From assembly GCA_963738205.1 (NCBI GenBank), contig CAVTVQ010000006.1, positions 744,001-808,000 on the forward strand: a DNA stretch of 64,000 nt, given 5' to 3'. This DNA is from DATFQE01 sp963738205. Lineage in GTDB: Bacteria > Actinomycetota > Thermoleophilia > Gaiellales > Gaiellaceae. The translations under genes and the position numbers were made by a program. Each line of letters opens with the position of its first letter. Position 1 is the first letter of the stretch. Shown in pieces: positions 31,793 through 40,330 of the stretch. The notes under the pieces are model-generated. The model saw nothing but the letters and a program-made list of their open reading frames with translations. It did not search any database and was not told the origin of the DNA.

Positions 31793-32749
31793 GTGGCCCT
31801 GATCGAGCTCGACGGGATCGAGAAGACGTTCGCGGTCCGCGTCAAGCGCGGCCGCGTGCGGCGGGAACGCACGGAGGTGCGGGCAGTCGACGGCGTCAGC
31901 TTCGAGATCGAGCGCGGCGAGCTGGTGGGCTATGTCGGCCCGAACGGCGCCGGCAAGTCGACCACCGTGAAGATGCTCACCGGGATCCTCGTGCCGAGCG
32001 CGGGCCGGATCTCGGTCGCGGGGCTGAACCCGTCACGGCAGCGGATCCAGCTCGCCCGTCGCATCGGCGTCGTCTTCGGGCAGCGCGTGCAGCTGTGGTG
32101 GGACCTACCCCTGCGCGATTCCTTCGAGCTGCTGCGCCACATCTACCGGGTGCCGTACGACCGCTGGCGGACGAATCTCGACCGCTTCCGCGAGGTGCTC
32201 GAGCTCGATCCGTTCCTCGGCACGCCGGTCCGTCAGCTCTCGCTCGGGCAGCGCATGCGCGGCGAGCTCACCGCCGCGATGCTGCACGACCCCGAGCTCC
32301 TCTTCCTCGACGAGCCGACGATCGGGCTCGACATCGTCGCCAAGGCACGCGTCCGCGACTTCCTCGCCGAGATGAACCGCGATCGGGGCGTCACCGTGCT
32401 GCTCACGACGCACGACCTGGCGGACATCGAGCGCCTCTGCTCGCGGCTGCTGATCATCGACCACGGCCGCGTGATCTACGACGGGACGATCGACCGGCTC
32501 ATGCAGCGCTACGGCAAGGAGCGGACGCTCGTCGTCGACCTGGAGGAGCCGGCTCCGCCGCTCGAGGTGGACGGCGCCTGGGTCGTGCGCCTCGACGGTC
32601 CGCGCCAGTGGTTGCGGTTCAGGCGCGACGAGGTGACCGCGGCGCAGCTCACCGCGGCCGTCGCCGAGCGGGCGCGCCTCGTCGACCTGACCGTCGAGGA
32701 GCCAGACATCGAAGACGTGGTCAGACGGATCTATGCGGAGGGAGGGTGA
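31793..32749 (+). CDS. ABC transporter ATPase of the exporter
   Basis: 318 residues from GTG 31793 with GGGAG 5 bases upstream. Walker A GPNGAGKSTTVKML, signature LSLGQRMRGELTAAM, Walker B LLFLDEPTIGLD, switch THD. An N-terminal insert rich in Arg (VKRGRVRRERTEVR) and a C-terminal sensor part (VDLEEPAPPLEVDGAWVVRL) match the COG4586 group. It energises the two permeases upstream. Confidence 0.92.
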   Translation: MALIELDGIEKTFAVRVKRGRVRRERTEVRAVDGVSFEIERGELVGYVGPNGAGKSTTVKMLTGILVPSAGRISVAGLNPSRQRIQLARRIGVVFGQRVQLWWDLPLRDSFELLRHIYRVPYDRWRTNLDRFREVLELDPFLGTPVRQLSLGQRMRGELTAAMLHDPELLFLDEPTIGLDIVAKARVRDFLAEMNRDRGVTVLLTTHDLADIERLCSRLLIIDHGRVIYDGTIDRLMQRYGKERTLVVDLEEPAPPLEVDGAWVVRLDGPRQWLRFRRDEVTAAQLTAAVAERARLVDLTVEEPDIEDVVRRIYAEGG

Positions 32750-32953
32750 TGTTCAACGTCCGGTTCGCCAAGGACGAGCTCTTCGATCTCAGCCATGCGC
32801 TCGAGCGGGCTCCGCTAAGCGGAAGTCGAACGCTCTGGGGCGAGTGCGAGTCGCCGCCGGAGGCGGGCTTGCCCCGCCGGGAGGCTCACTGCGGCTGTCT
32901 TGCCAGGCGACAGAGAAGGGGCTCACGGGGGAAACAGGGTTCCCCCTGTGCTA
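32748..32953 (+). pseudogene. Possible remnant of a fourth gene, then hairpin-rich non-coding DNA
   Basis: The ATPase stop is inside TGATG, and a strong GGAGGG site precedes this ATG at 32748. The frame starts well (MFNVRFAKDELFDLSHALER) but then becomes Arg/Gly-rich low-complexity and runs into the opposite gene, so if real it is a remnant of 20-25 codons. From about 32820 come several GC hairpins (GGCGGGC/GCCCCGCC; CTGTC/GACAG; GGGGGAA/TTCCCCC), the last of which may end the ABC transcript. Confidence 0.3.
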
Positions 32954-33418
32954 CTAGACTTCGAGCACGCCGAGGCCGCCCGGGCGGCGCTCGGGATGCG
33001 GCGCGGTCAACACGGCGCGGCGGAGATCGCGGAAGTCGCGGTTCTCACTCGCCATCGACCCGAACCTCGCGGACGTGCGACTGGGCGTCGAGGCGCTCGA
33101 GTGGAGCATCCCGAACAGTGCGCCGATCCCGACCACGCTGACGACGGCCGCGGCTGCAGCCCCCGCCTGGAAGCGGCCGTACGCCGCGAAGCGCCGCCGC
33201 GGGAGCGACAGCGAGAGCTCGGGCTGCACCAGGGGAGCGGTCCGGAGGCGATCGGTCACGCCGACGAGGTCGTCCGCGAAGACACGGCAGCTCGGGCACC
33301 GCTCGAGATGCGAGTCCAGCAGTGCGCGCTCGAAGTCCGAGAGCTCGCCGTCGAGGCGCAGCGACGCGTACTCGCGTGCGCGATCGCATCGTCTGCCGGT
33401 TGACCTCAGCGTGTGCAT
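32954..33418 (-). CDS. Zinc-finger anti-sigma factor (no adjacent sigma factor)
   Basis: 154 residues from ATG 33418. The zf-HC2 anti-sigma motif is CDRAREYASLRLDGELSDFERALLDSHLERCPSC (H-x3-C-x2-C with an upstream ligand). A TM segment (AAAAAVVSVVGIGALFGML) follows and then a short outer tail. Such proteins hold an ECF sigma factor at the membrane. No sigma factor gene is adjacent in this window. Confidence 0.75.
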   Translation of the reverse strand: MHTLRSTGRRCDRAREYASLRLDGELSDFERALLDSHLERCPSCRVFADDLVGVTDRLRTAPLVQPELSLSLPRRRFAAYGRFQAGAAAAAVVSVVGIGALFGMLHSSASTPSRTSARFGSMASENRDFRDLRRAVLTAPHPERRPGGLGVLEV

Positions 33419-33466
33419 GTCGATTCTGACGGGCTCCTGGAGCAATAGTTAGCTAGTTGCGACCGT

Positions 33467-33823
33467 TTAAACAAGGCTGTACCTCGTGTCGGCAAGCACA
33501 CCCAGGAAGATGAGGGCAAATCCAAGTACAACGTAGATGGCGGACGTGTTGATCGACTCGTCGCGTTCCTCTGGCGTCGCCCAGCGCACGAACCGGGAGC
33601 CCATCAGGGGAACCCCGACGTCGCGCTTGAGCCGCACGGGGCCCCGGTTGCCGACGAAGAAGCCGGCGATCGTCAGGAACGAGCCGACCAGGTAGAAGCC
33701 GACCGACACGGAGCGACTGACCGACTCGCCGACCAGCAGACCGAACGCCAGCGAGCCCACGAGGGTGATTCCGCCGGCGAGCACCAGCAAACCGGCTAGG
33801 CGGCGAAAAGCCGCGCCCCACAT
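33467..33823 (-). CDS. Small membrane protein
   Basis: 118 residues with three likely TM segments (LAGLLVLAGGITLVGSLAFGLLV; SVGFYLVGSFLTIAGFFVG; TSAIYVVLGFALIFLGVLA) around a basic loop (NRGPVRLKRDVGVPLMGSRFVRWATPEERD). No known family. It is 2 bases after the oppF-like stop and is probably part of that operon. Confidence 0.6.
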   Translation of the reverse strand: MWGAAFRRLAGLLVLAGGITLVGSLAFGLLVGESVSRSVSVGFYLVGSFLTIAGFFVGNRGPVRLKRDVGVPLMGSRFVRWATPEERDESINTSAIYVVLGFALIFLGVLADTRYSLV

Positions 33824-33825
33824 CG

Positions 33826-34911
33826 CTACGGCGTACTCGCCGGCGAAGAGACGGGCGCGCCGGGTCGGCGCATATCCTCCTCGGTCATCGGCCAGTGTTC
33901 GAGGGGGTAGTGGCAGGCCGCCACGTGGCCGTCGCCGAACGGGTACAGCGGCGGCGGCTCGACGTCGCAGTGGCCCTCCTTGAAGCGGGGACAGCGCGGG
34001 TGGAAGTTGCAGGCAGTCGGCGGGTTGATCGGGTTCGGGACGTCGCCCTCGAGGACGATGGGCTTGCGCGCGCGGCCGAGATCCGGGTTAGGGATCGGAA
34101 CGGCAGAGAGCAAGGCGCCGGTGTACGGGTGCTTCGGCGCCACGTAGAGCTGGCTCTTGTTGCCGACCTCCGCGACCTTGCCGAGGTACATGACCATCAC
34201 GCGGTCTGAGATGTGGCGAACGACGTTGAGGTCGTGTGCGATGAACACGTACGTGAGGCCGAAGTCGCGCTGCAGGTCCTTGAGGAGGTTGAGGATCTGC
34301 GCCTGCACGGACACGTCGAGCGCCGAGACCGGCTCGTCGCAGACGATCAGCTTCGGGTTGACCGCGAGTGCGCGCGCAACGCCGATGCGCTGACGCTGGC
34401 CGCCCGAGAACTCGTGCGGGAAGCGGTTGTAGTGCTCCGGGTTGAGGCCGACGACCTCGAGCAACTCCTGGACGCGGCGCTTGATCTCGGCCGCCGTCCC
34501 GAGCTTGTGCACCTCGAGTGCCTCGGCGACGATGAACCCGACGCGCTTGCGGGCGTTGAGCGACGCGTAGGGATCCTGGAAGATCATCATCATCTCGCGC
34601 CGGATCGGACGCATGTCGGAGCGCGACAAGTTGGTGATGTCGCGGCCGTCGAAGACGATGCGGCCCTCGGTGGTGTCGAGCAGGCGCATCACGCAGCGAG
34701 CCATCGTCGACTTGCCGCAGCCGGACTCGCCGACGACGCCGAGCGTCTCGCCCTTCCTCACGCTGAAGCTGACGCCGTCGACCGCCTTGACGGACGCGAC
34801 CTGCTTCTGAAAGACGATCCCCCGTGTGACCGGGAAGTGCTTCTTCAGGTTCTCGACGACGAGCAACTCGTCGCCGCTGACCCCCCCGTTGGTCGCCGCT
34901 GCTTCTGCCAT
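33826..34911 (-). CDS. Oligopeptide ABC importer ATPase, OppF/DppF type
   Basis: 361 residues. Walker A GESGCGKST, signature FSGGQRQRIGVARALA, Walker B KLIVCDEPVSALD, switch AHDLNVVRHISDR; the C-terminal oligo-HPY region has the Cys pattern CNFHPRCPRFKEGHC. It energises peptide import with the upstream DppD-type gene and the two permeases (36942-35944, 39935-38886). Confidence 0.94.
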   Translation of the reverse strand: MAEAAATNGGVSGDELLVVENLKKHFPVTRGIVFQKQVASVKAVDGVSFSVRKGETLGVVGESGCGKSTMARCVMRLLDTTEGRIVFDGRDITNLSRSDMRPIRREMMMIFQDPYASLNARKRVGFIVAEALEVHKLGTAAEIKRRVQELLEVVGLNPEHYNRFPHEFSGGQRQRIGVARALAVNPKLIVCDEPVSALDVSVQAQILNLLKDLQRDFGLTYVFIAHDLNVVRHISDRVMVMYLGKVAEVGNKSQLYVAPKHPYTGALLSAVPIPNPDLGRARKPIVLEGDVPNPINPPTACNFHPRCPRFKEGHCDVEPPPLYPFGDGHVAACHYPLEHWPMTEEDMRRPGAPVSSPASTP

Positions 34912-34917
34912 CGCCCC

Positions 34918-35940
34918 TTAGCTTGCCTCAGCCAGCGTCCCTGCGAGCAGCTTTGCCGCCTCGCGGTCCTTCGTCTGCTCGTCGAGGTGGCAGGCCTGGA
35001 GGTGATCCGGCTCGCCCGAGACCGGGCGCAGCTGCGGCTCCTCCTGCTTGCAGATGTTCATGACGTACGGGCAGCGGGGGTTGAAGCGGCAGCCGCGCGG
35101 CGGGTTGAGCAGCGACGGCGGCTGGCCCTGGATCTGCACGAGCCGCTCGATGTCCTCGTCGAGGCGCGGGAGGGAGCCGAGCAGGCCCCACGTGTACGGA
35201 TGATGCGGGCGCTTGAACAGCTGGTCGACCGAGCCCTTCTCGGCGACGCGCGCGGCGTACATGACGACGACCTCGTCGGCGATCTCCGCGATGACGCCGA
35301 GGTCGTGGGTGATCATGATGATCGCGCTGCCGAACTCGCGCTGCAGGCGGTCCATAAGCTCGAGGATCTGCGCCTGCGTGGTCACGTCGAGCGCCGTCGT
35401 CGGCTCGTCGGCGATCAGCAGGTCCGGATCGTTGACGAGCGCCATCGCGATCATCACCCGCTGGCGCATGCCGCCCGAGAACTGGTGCGGGTAGTCGTCG
35501 ATGCGCCGGTCGGCGCGCGGGATTCCAACCGCCTTCAGCAGCTCCAGCGCCCGTCCCTTGGCCTGGCGCTTGGAGACGTCGCGGTGGAGCTGGACCGCCT
35601 CGACGAGCTGCCGGCCGACCGTGTGAACCGGGTTCAGCGACGTCATCGGATCCTGGAAGATCATCGCGATGTCGTTGCCGCGGATCTGCCGCAGCTGCTT
35701 GGACGGCATCTTCAGCAGGTCCTCACCGTTGAACAGCGCCTCGCCGGTGGTCATCGTGTTCTTCTTGGCGTTCAGGCCCATGATCGTCAGGCAGGTGACG
35801 CTCTTGCCCGAGCCGGACTCGCCCACGATGCCGAGGGTCTGGCCCTTCTCGACCTTGAAACTGACGCCGTCGACGGCCTTGACAATGCCGTCGTCCGTGC
35901 GGAAATACGTCTTGAGGTCATTGACCTCGAGCAGCGCCAC
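34918..35940 (-). CDS. Oligopeptide ABC importer ATPase, OppD/DppD type
   Basis: 340 residues. Walker A GESGSGKSVT, signature FSGGMRQRVMIAMAL, Walker B LLIADEPTTALD, switch ITHDLGVIAEIAD, and the Cys-rich end CRFNPRCPYVMNIC. N-terminal MALLEVNDLKTYFRTDDGIVKAV is typical of DppD. Stops 6 bases before the next ATPase gene. Confidence 0.94.
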   Translation of the reverse strand: MALLEVNDLKTYFRTDDGIVKAVDGVSFKVEKGQTLGIVGESGSGKSVTCLTIMGLNAKKNTMTTGEALFNGEDLLKMPSKQLRQIRGNDIAMIFQDPMTSLNPVHTVGRQLVEAVQLHRDVSKRQAKGRALELLKAVGIPRADRRIDDYPHQFSGGMRQRVMIAMALVNDPDLLIADEPTTALDVTTQAQILELMDRLQREFGSAIIMITHDLGVIAEIADEVVVMYAARVAEKGSVDQLFKRPHHPYTWGLLGSLPRLDEDIERLVQIQGQPPSLLNPPRGCRFNPRCPYVMNICKQEEPQLRPVSGEPDHLQACHLDEQTKDREAAKLLAGTLAEAS

Positions 35941-35943
35941 TAT

Positions 35944-36942
35944 CTACGCCAGCCTGATTCGGGGGTCGATCACTGCGTACAGCAGGTCGACGGCGAGGTT
36001 GAAGACGATGATGGCGACGGTGGCGAACACGACGATTCCCTGAACGGTGGGTAAGTCGAAGCCCTCGAGGGCTTGCACCGCCGTTCTACCGATTCCGGGT
36101 AACCCGAAGACGGATTCGGTGAAGATCGCGCCGCCCATCGCGAGGCCGATGTCCATGCCGAGCATCGTGACGACGGGCAGCATCGCGTTCCGGAGCACGT
36201 GCGAGCGCATGACGATCGCTTCCGACGCGCCCTTCGCGCGAGCCGTGCGCACGTAGTCCTCGTTCATCGTCTCGAGCACGTTCGCACGGATCATGCGCAC
36301 GTACAGCGCCGCGAACAGGATCGCGAACGTGATCCAGGGCAGGATCATCGCGTGCGCCCACTGGACCGGGCCGCCGCACGCTGTGGACGGGTTGACGAGG
36401 TCGCAGTAGCCACCCAACGGCGTCAAGCCCAGACGGAAGCCGATGAAATAGGACAACAGCAGTCCGAGCCAGACCGGGTGGGCCGAGATCCCGATCAGGA
36501 CGAACACCATGGCGGCTCTGTCTAACAGCGATCGCGGCCTGAGCGCCGAGAGAATGCCGATCGGCAGCGCGATCAGCATCCAGAGGATGGCGCCGCCGAT
36601 GACGAGCGAGATCGTCACGGGGGCCGCGTTCTTCACGATCTTGTTGACCTCCTGGCGCGTCGCGAAGGAGCGGCCCAGCGAAGGCTCCTTTACCTCGGGC
36701 TTCACGCCGTCGAAGGTGATCGGCGCGAGCGCGCCCAGGAAGCGGAGGTACTGCTGCCAGATCGGGTCGTCCAGGTGCAGGAACTTGCGGGCGCGCTCGA
36801 CGGCCTCGGGCGGCGCCTGCGGGCCGGCCACGAGGCGCGCGGGCTCGGCGGGGACGAGGAAGAAGATGATGTACGAGACGAGCGTCACGGCGATGAAGAG
36901 CACGAAGGCCCACAAGATTCGCCTGACGAGATACCGAATCAC
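35944..36942 (-). CDS. Oligopeptide ABC importer permease, OppB/DppB type
   Basis: 332 residues from GTG 36942. Starts MIRYLVRRILWAFVLFIAVTL, a B-type permease with a lengthened periplasmic loop (LDDPIWQQYLRFLG; TACGGPVQW) and the EAA-type loop DYVRTARAKGASEAIVMRSHVLRNAMLPVVT. The SBP gene upstream is separated by a strong hairpin, which may lower the level of this and later genes relative to the binding protein. Confidence 0.93.
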   Translation of the reverse strand: MIRYLVRRILWAFVLFIAVTLVSYIIFFLVPAEPARLVAGPQAPPEAVERARKFLHLDDPIWQQYLRFLGALAPITFDGVKPEVKEPSLGRSFATRQEVNKIVKNAAPVTISLVIGGAILWMLIALPIGILSALRPRSLLDRAAMVFVLIGISAHPVWLGLLLSYFIGFRLGLTPLGGYCDLVNPSTACGGPVQWAHAMILPWITFAILFAALYVRMIRANVLETMNEDYVRTARAKGASEAIVMRSHVLRNAMLPVVTMLGMDIGLAMGGAIFTESVFGLPGIGRTAVQALEGFDLPTVQGIVVFATVAIIVFNLAVDLLYAVIDPRIRLA

Positions 36943-37029
36943 TCAGTCTCCTTGGTCGCCACGTGAAGCGGCGTCAGCTTACAGCAGTGAAGACGTCGAA
37001 AGACACCGAGAAGTTGTCGACAGATCCAG

Positions 37030-37056
37030 GCGGGGCGCCCCGAAAGGGCGCCCCGC
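37030..37056 (-). promoter_or_regulatory. Very GC-rich hairpin between the binding protein and permease genes
   Basis: Perfect 11-bp stem GCGGGGCGCCC / GGGCGCCCCGC around a 5-base loop, with no T-tract. Placed after the SBP stop and before the permease start, it can protect the upstream mRNA end and reduce downstream expression, as with intercistronic hairpins in other transporter operons. The role is inferred. Confidence 0.7.
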
Positions 37057-37082
37057 TGTGGATCCGTTTGAGCCTTAGCTCG

Positions 37083-38750
37083 TTACTTCTTGCAGATCGA
37101 CGGGATATCGAGCTCGTACACCGGGTGGTACGCGAAGCAGCCGGTGCTCTTCGAGACGAGGATCCGCGTGTTGTCGGTGATGTACGACGCCAACGGGGCC
37201 GCGTTCTTGGCCAGGTCGATGTCGAGTGTGCCGAACGCGCGGTAGCGGGCCTGGCCGACGAGGCTGGCCGCAGCCGCGATCTTCCGGTTGTAAGCCGGCG
37301 AGTTGAAGTACGAGAAGTCCACGTTGTTCGCCGTACGGATCGTCGTCCCATCGAGCAGGAAGATGAAGTCGTACGGATCGAAGTAGTCCATGTGCCAGCC
37401 CTCGAGCGTGAGGTCGAAGGGCTCGCCACGGGTACCGGTCTTCGTGAACTGCACAGCACGCGGGAAGAGCTTGATCTCCATGTCGAGACCGATCGCCTTC
37501 AGGTTGTCCTGCGCGATCTGGCAGGTCGGCGGAGCTGCACCGGAGTTGGCGCAGTAGAAGACGCCCTTACCGCCGCGGGTGTTCCCCTGGGCGAGCGACT
37601 TCGCCCGGGCCACGTTCGGCCGGGACGGGTAGATCGCCGCGTTCTGGAACCCGCGCATGCTCGGCGGCATGTACTGGTCGTTGATCACGCCCGCGTACGC
37701 GCCACGCTGGTTGATCATCGCGATCCGGTCGATCGCGTTGTTCACGGCCTTCTTCAGACCGACGTTGCCGGCGGGGCTGCCGCCGAACAGAGGCCGGTCA
37801 TGGTTCATGGCCAGGTAGCGGAACGCGGCCGACGGGTTGACGAAGAACTGGCCCGGAGAACCCTTCCGGACGCCGTACTTCTGACCCAGCTCGGCGAAAG
37901 CCGCCGGCGGGAGGCCGTCGCCCGGGTAGTCGGACGTGTTGTTCTCGATGTTCAGCCGGATCGTCGTCAACGGCAGGCCGATGTCGTACTGGACAGCGTT
38001 GACGTTGTGCGGCCGCGGACCCTTGTAGAAGCGGTTGCGGAGCAGGGTGATCGAGCGCTTGGGCTCCCACTTCGCAATGTAGTACGGGCCGGAGCCGACG
38101 ACCGGAGCGGAGATGCCGTCCGGGTTGATCGGCAGGTTGGCCGGGATCGCGCAGAAGAACGGCATCGCGAGCCGCGAGAGCAGGTCAGGTGCCCGCTTGG
38201 TCAGCCGGACCTGCAGCTTGTAGGGCGACAGAACCTTGACGCCGGCCGCCTTGGTCGCCTGACCGTCGATGACCGCCTTCGCGCCGAGGATGTCCTCGAT
38301 GAACGGCTGAGCCGGCGAGGCCATCTTCGGGTTCAGGTTGCGGTTGATCGCCGCCGCGTAGTTCGCTGCGGTGATCTTGGCGCCGTTACTGAACCTGTAC
38401 GACTTCTTCAGGGTGAACGTGTAGGTCTTCCCGTTCTTCGAGATGACCGGCGAGCCCTGGGCAACCTCCGGCACGAGCCGCGACCCACGGGGGGCGGGCG
38501 CGTCCGGATAGTTCATCAGGTTCGAACAGGTCGCGTACTCGATCGACCAAGAGACGGTGTAGTACGCGAGCGCCGGATCGACATAGTCGAGATCCGTATT
38601 GAGGCTGACGCGGAGCGTTCCGCCCTTCTGGGCCGCCCCGCTCGATGCCTGGGCACCACTCGATCCCGACGAGCCAGCCGTGGCCGTCGCTGCGAGCAGG
38701 CCCGCTCCAATCGCCAGCATGGCGACGGAGAGCATGAGCCGTTTGTGCAT
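37083..38750 (-). CDS. Oligopeptide/solute-binding protein, family 5
   Basis: 555 residues from ATG 38750 with an ideal AAGGAG seven bases before. Signal peptide MHKRLMLSVAMLAIGAGLLA and a Ser/Gly linker; then KGGTLRVSLNTDLDYVDPALAYY, YTFTLKKSYRFSNGAKITAANYAAAINRNLNP and GSGPYYIAKWEPKRSITLLRN, the family 5 binding-protein core. There is no clear lipobox cysteine near the signal end, so the mode of attachment is unclear. It captures peptides or another solute for the importer. Confidence 0.92.
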   Translation of the reverse strand: MHKRLMLSVAMLAIGAGLLAATATAGSSGSSGAQASSGAAQKGGTLRVSLNTDLDYVDPALAYYTVSWSIEYATCSNLMNYPDAPAPRGSRLVPEVAQGSPVISKNGKTYTFTLKKSYRFSNGAKITAANYAAAINRNLNPKMASPAQPFIEDILGAKAVIDGQATKAAGVKVLSPYKLQVRLTKRAPDLLSRLAMPFFCAIPANLPINPDGISAPVVGSGPYYIAKWEPKRSITLLRNRFYKGPRPHNVNAVQYDIGLPLTTIRLNIENNTSDYPGDGLPPAAFAELGQKYGVRKGSPGQFFVNPSAAFRYLAMNHDRPLFGGSPAGNVGLKKAVNNAIDRIAMINQRGAYAGVINDQYMPPSMRGFQNAAIYPSRPNVARAKSLAQGNTRGGKGVFYCANSGAAPPTCQIAQDNLKAIGLDMEIKLFPRAVQFTKTGTRGEPFDLTLEGWHMDYFDPYDFIFLLDGTTIRTANNVDFSYFNSPAYNRKIAAAASLVGQARYRAFGTLDIDLAKNAAPLASYITDNTRILVSKSTGCFAYHPVYELDIPSICKK

Positions 38751-38885
38751 GAGACTCCTTTCCGTGACGAGAGCCGGCCTACCGTGCACCGACCCGGGTC
38801 CCCTTTCGGGGGTCCCAGCCCACTTAGACGCCAATGTTGAGAGTTGGTTAGCGCCGCGTGTAGATGACTTTGCGAGCCCGCAGAG

Positions 38886-39935
38886 CTAGGACGCGCCGCG
38901 CGGGTCGAATGCGTCGCGGAGGCCGTCGCCGAGCAGGTTGAACGCCAGCGTCGTGAGCAGAACGGCCAGCCCCGGCCAGACCATCAGCCACGGCTGCTGC
39001 GTGTAGAAGTCGGGCGCGGTCGACAGCAGGTTGCCCCAGCTCGCCGTCGGGAGCTTGATCCCGAGCCCGAGGAACGACAGCCCCGCCTCGAAGAGCACGA
39101 ACTGGGCGACGATCAGCGTCGAGTAGACGATGATCGGGGCCACGAGGTGCGGCAGCAGGTGCGAGCGGATGATGCGCCAGTCGCTCGAGCCGACCATGCG
39201 GGCGGCCTCCACGAACTCCTTCTCGCGCAGCGACAGCACCTGGGCCCGGACGATGCGGGCGGGATAGAACCAGCCGAAGATGCCGCCGATCAGGATCAGC
39301 ATGATCACGCCCGGTTGGAAGACCCCCAGGGTGATGTCGCTGAGCCGGTCGCCCGCGGTCGCGGCCAGCGCGATCACGAACAAGAGCAGCGGGAACGCCA
39401 TCACGATCTCCGTGACGCGCGAGATGATCGCGTCGATGCCGCCGCGGAAGTAGCCGGCGATCGCACCGAGCAGCACGCCGATGAACATCGAGAGGAACGT
39501 CGCCCCGATCGCCACCTCCAGCGAGACCCTCGCCCCGTAGAGCAGGCGCAGGAACTCGTCGCGGCCCAGCGTGTCCGAGGCGCCGAGCAGGAAGAAGATG
39601 TCCTCGTTCCGCGAGAAGCTGTGCACCGTCGTCAGCGGGCCGACCGGCACGAGCGTCGCCGGGTCCACGCCCTCGCTCGGGAAGATGTCGTTGGGCCCGT
39701 GGCCCAGCCACTTCTGAGCGAGCGGCGCGCCGGCGAACGCGGCGATGAAGAGGAAGATCAGGAAGATGCCGCTGGCGATCGCCACCTTGTCGCGGCGGAA
39801 GCGGCGCCAGACCTGCTCCCAGTAACCACGCGCCTTGACGTCGACTTCGCCGAGCTGGCCACCCGACTCGAGCGCGACCTCGGCGGCGAGGCCTGCGCCG
39901 GCCGAGAGAACTTCGCGTCGATCGGTTTGCGCCAT
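38886..39935 (-). CDS. Oligopeptide ABC importer permease, OppC/DppC type
   Basis: 349 residues. C-type N-terminus (WEQVWRRFRRDKVAIASGIFLIFLFIAAF) and EAA loop KEFVEAARMVGSSDWRIIRSHLLPHLV. In most peptide importers the order is A-B-C-D-F; here the C-type permease comes first, then the binding protein, then B, D and F. A gap of 135 bases with GC hairpins separates it from the binding protein gene. Confidence 0.93.
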   Translation of the reverse strand: MAQTDRREVLSAGAGLAAEVALESGGQLGEVDVKARGYWEQVWRRFRRDKVAIASGIFLIFLFIAAFAGAPLAQKWLGHGPNDIFPSEGVDPATLVPVGPLTTVHSFSRNEDIFFLLGASDTLGRDEFLRLLYGARVSLEVAIGATFLSMFIGVLLGAIAGYFRGGIDAIISRVTEIVMAFPLLLFVIALAATAGDRLSDITLGVFQPGVIMLILIGGIFGWFYPARIVRAQVLSLREKEFVEAARMVGSSDWRIIRSHLLPHLVAPIIVYSTLIVAQFVLFEAGLSFLGLGIKLPTASWGNLLSTAPDFYTQQPWLMVWPGLAVLLTTLAFNLLGDGLRDAFDPRGAS

Positions 39936-40022
39936 GAGCGGTGAGAGGATAACGGCCCGGCTGGGCGCGTCACGTGGTTAGACGCCTACCCCGCCATCTT
40001 GTTAGGAACGTGTTAGGTCGTC

Positions 40023-40330
40023 AGGGCGTCCGCGCCGGCGCCGCAGGCGCCTGTCCGCGCAGCGGACCGGTGGAAGGGGTCTGGGGAAACCGGGAGGTGT
40101 CCCCAGCGGTCACGTAGTGAGGGCGTCCGCGCCGGCGCCGCAGGCGCCTGTCCGCGCAGCGGACCAGGGGAAGGGGTCTGGGGAAACCGGGAGGTGTCCC
40201 CAGCGGTCACGTAGTGAGGGCGTCCGCGCCGGCGCCGCAGGCGCCTGTCCGCGCAGCGGACCAGGGGAAGGGGTCTGGGGAAACCGGGAGGTGTCCCCAG
40301 CGGTCACGTAGTGAGGGCGTCCGCGCCGGC
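40023..40330. repeat. 97-bp tandem repeat (three units plus a partial one), family B
   Basis: Units begin at 40023, 40120 and 40217 (period 97) and a 17-base piece continues into the end of atpG. Each carries AGGGCGTCCGCGCCGGC, CTGTCCGCGCAGCGGAC, then GGGGTCTGGGGAAACCGGG and TGTCCCCAGCGGTCACG. Units 2 and 3 are essentially identical; unit 1 has a few changes. Read on the minus strand, each unit is the last codons and stop of atpG plus about 70 bases with three hairpins (CTGGGGA/TCCCCAG, GTCCGC/GCGGAC, GGCGCC/GGCGCC). So the array is a tandem duplication of the atpG 3' end. Confidence 0.92.

Noticed and set aside
32820..32953. A fourth dispersed repeat family
   Set aside because: It has several hairpins, but I saw no second copy in the window.
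34213..38840. Several plus-strand frames of 600 or more residues opposite the peptide importer genes
   Set aside because: They are antisense to OppF, OppD and the binding protein, whose motifs are unambiguous.
40013..40311. Small frames repeating within the 97-bp tandem array
   Set aside because: They come from the repeat period and copied atpG end, with no ribosome-binding site and no independent support.
40023..40330. Tandem array as a CRISPR
   Set aside because: The period is uniform and the sequence between repeats is itself repeated, so there are no spacers; no cas genes are present.
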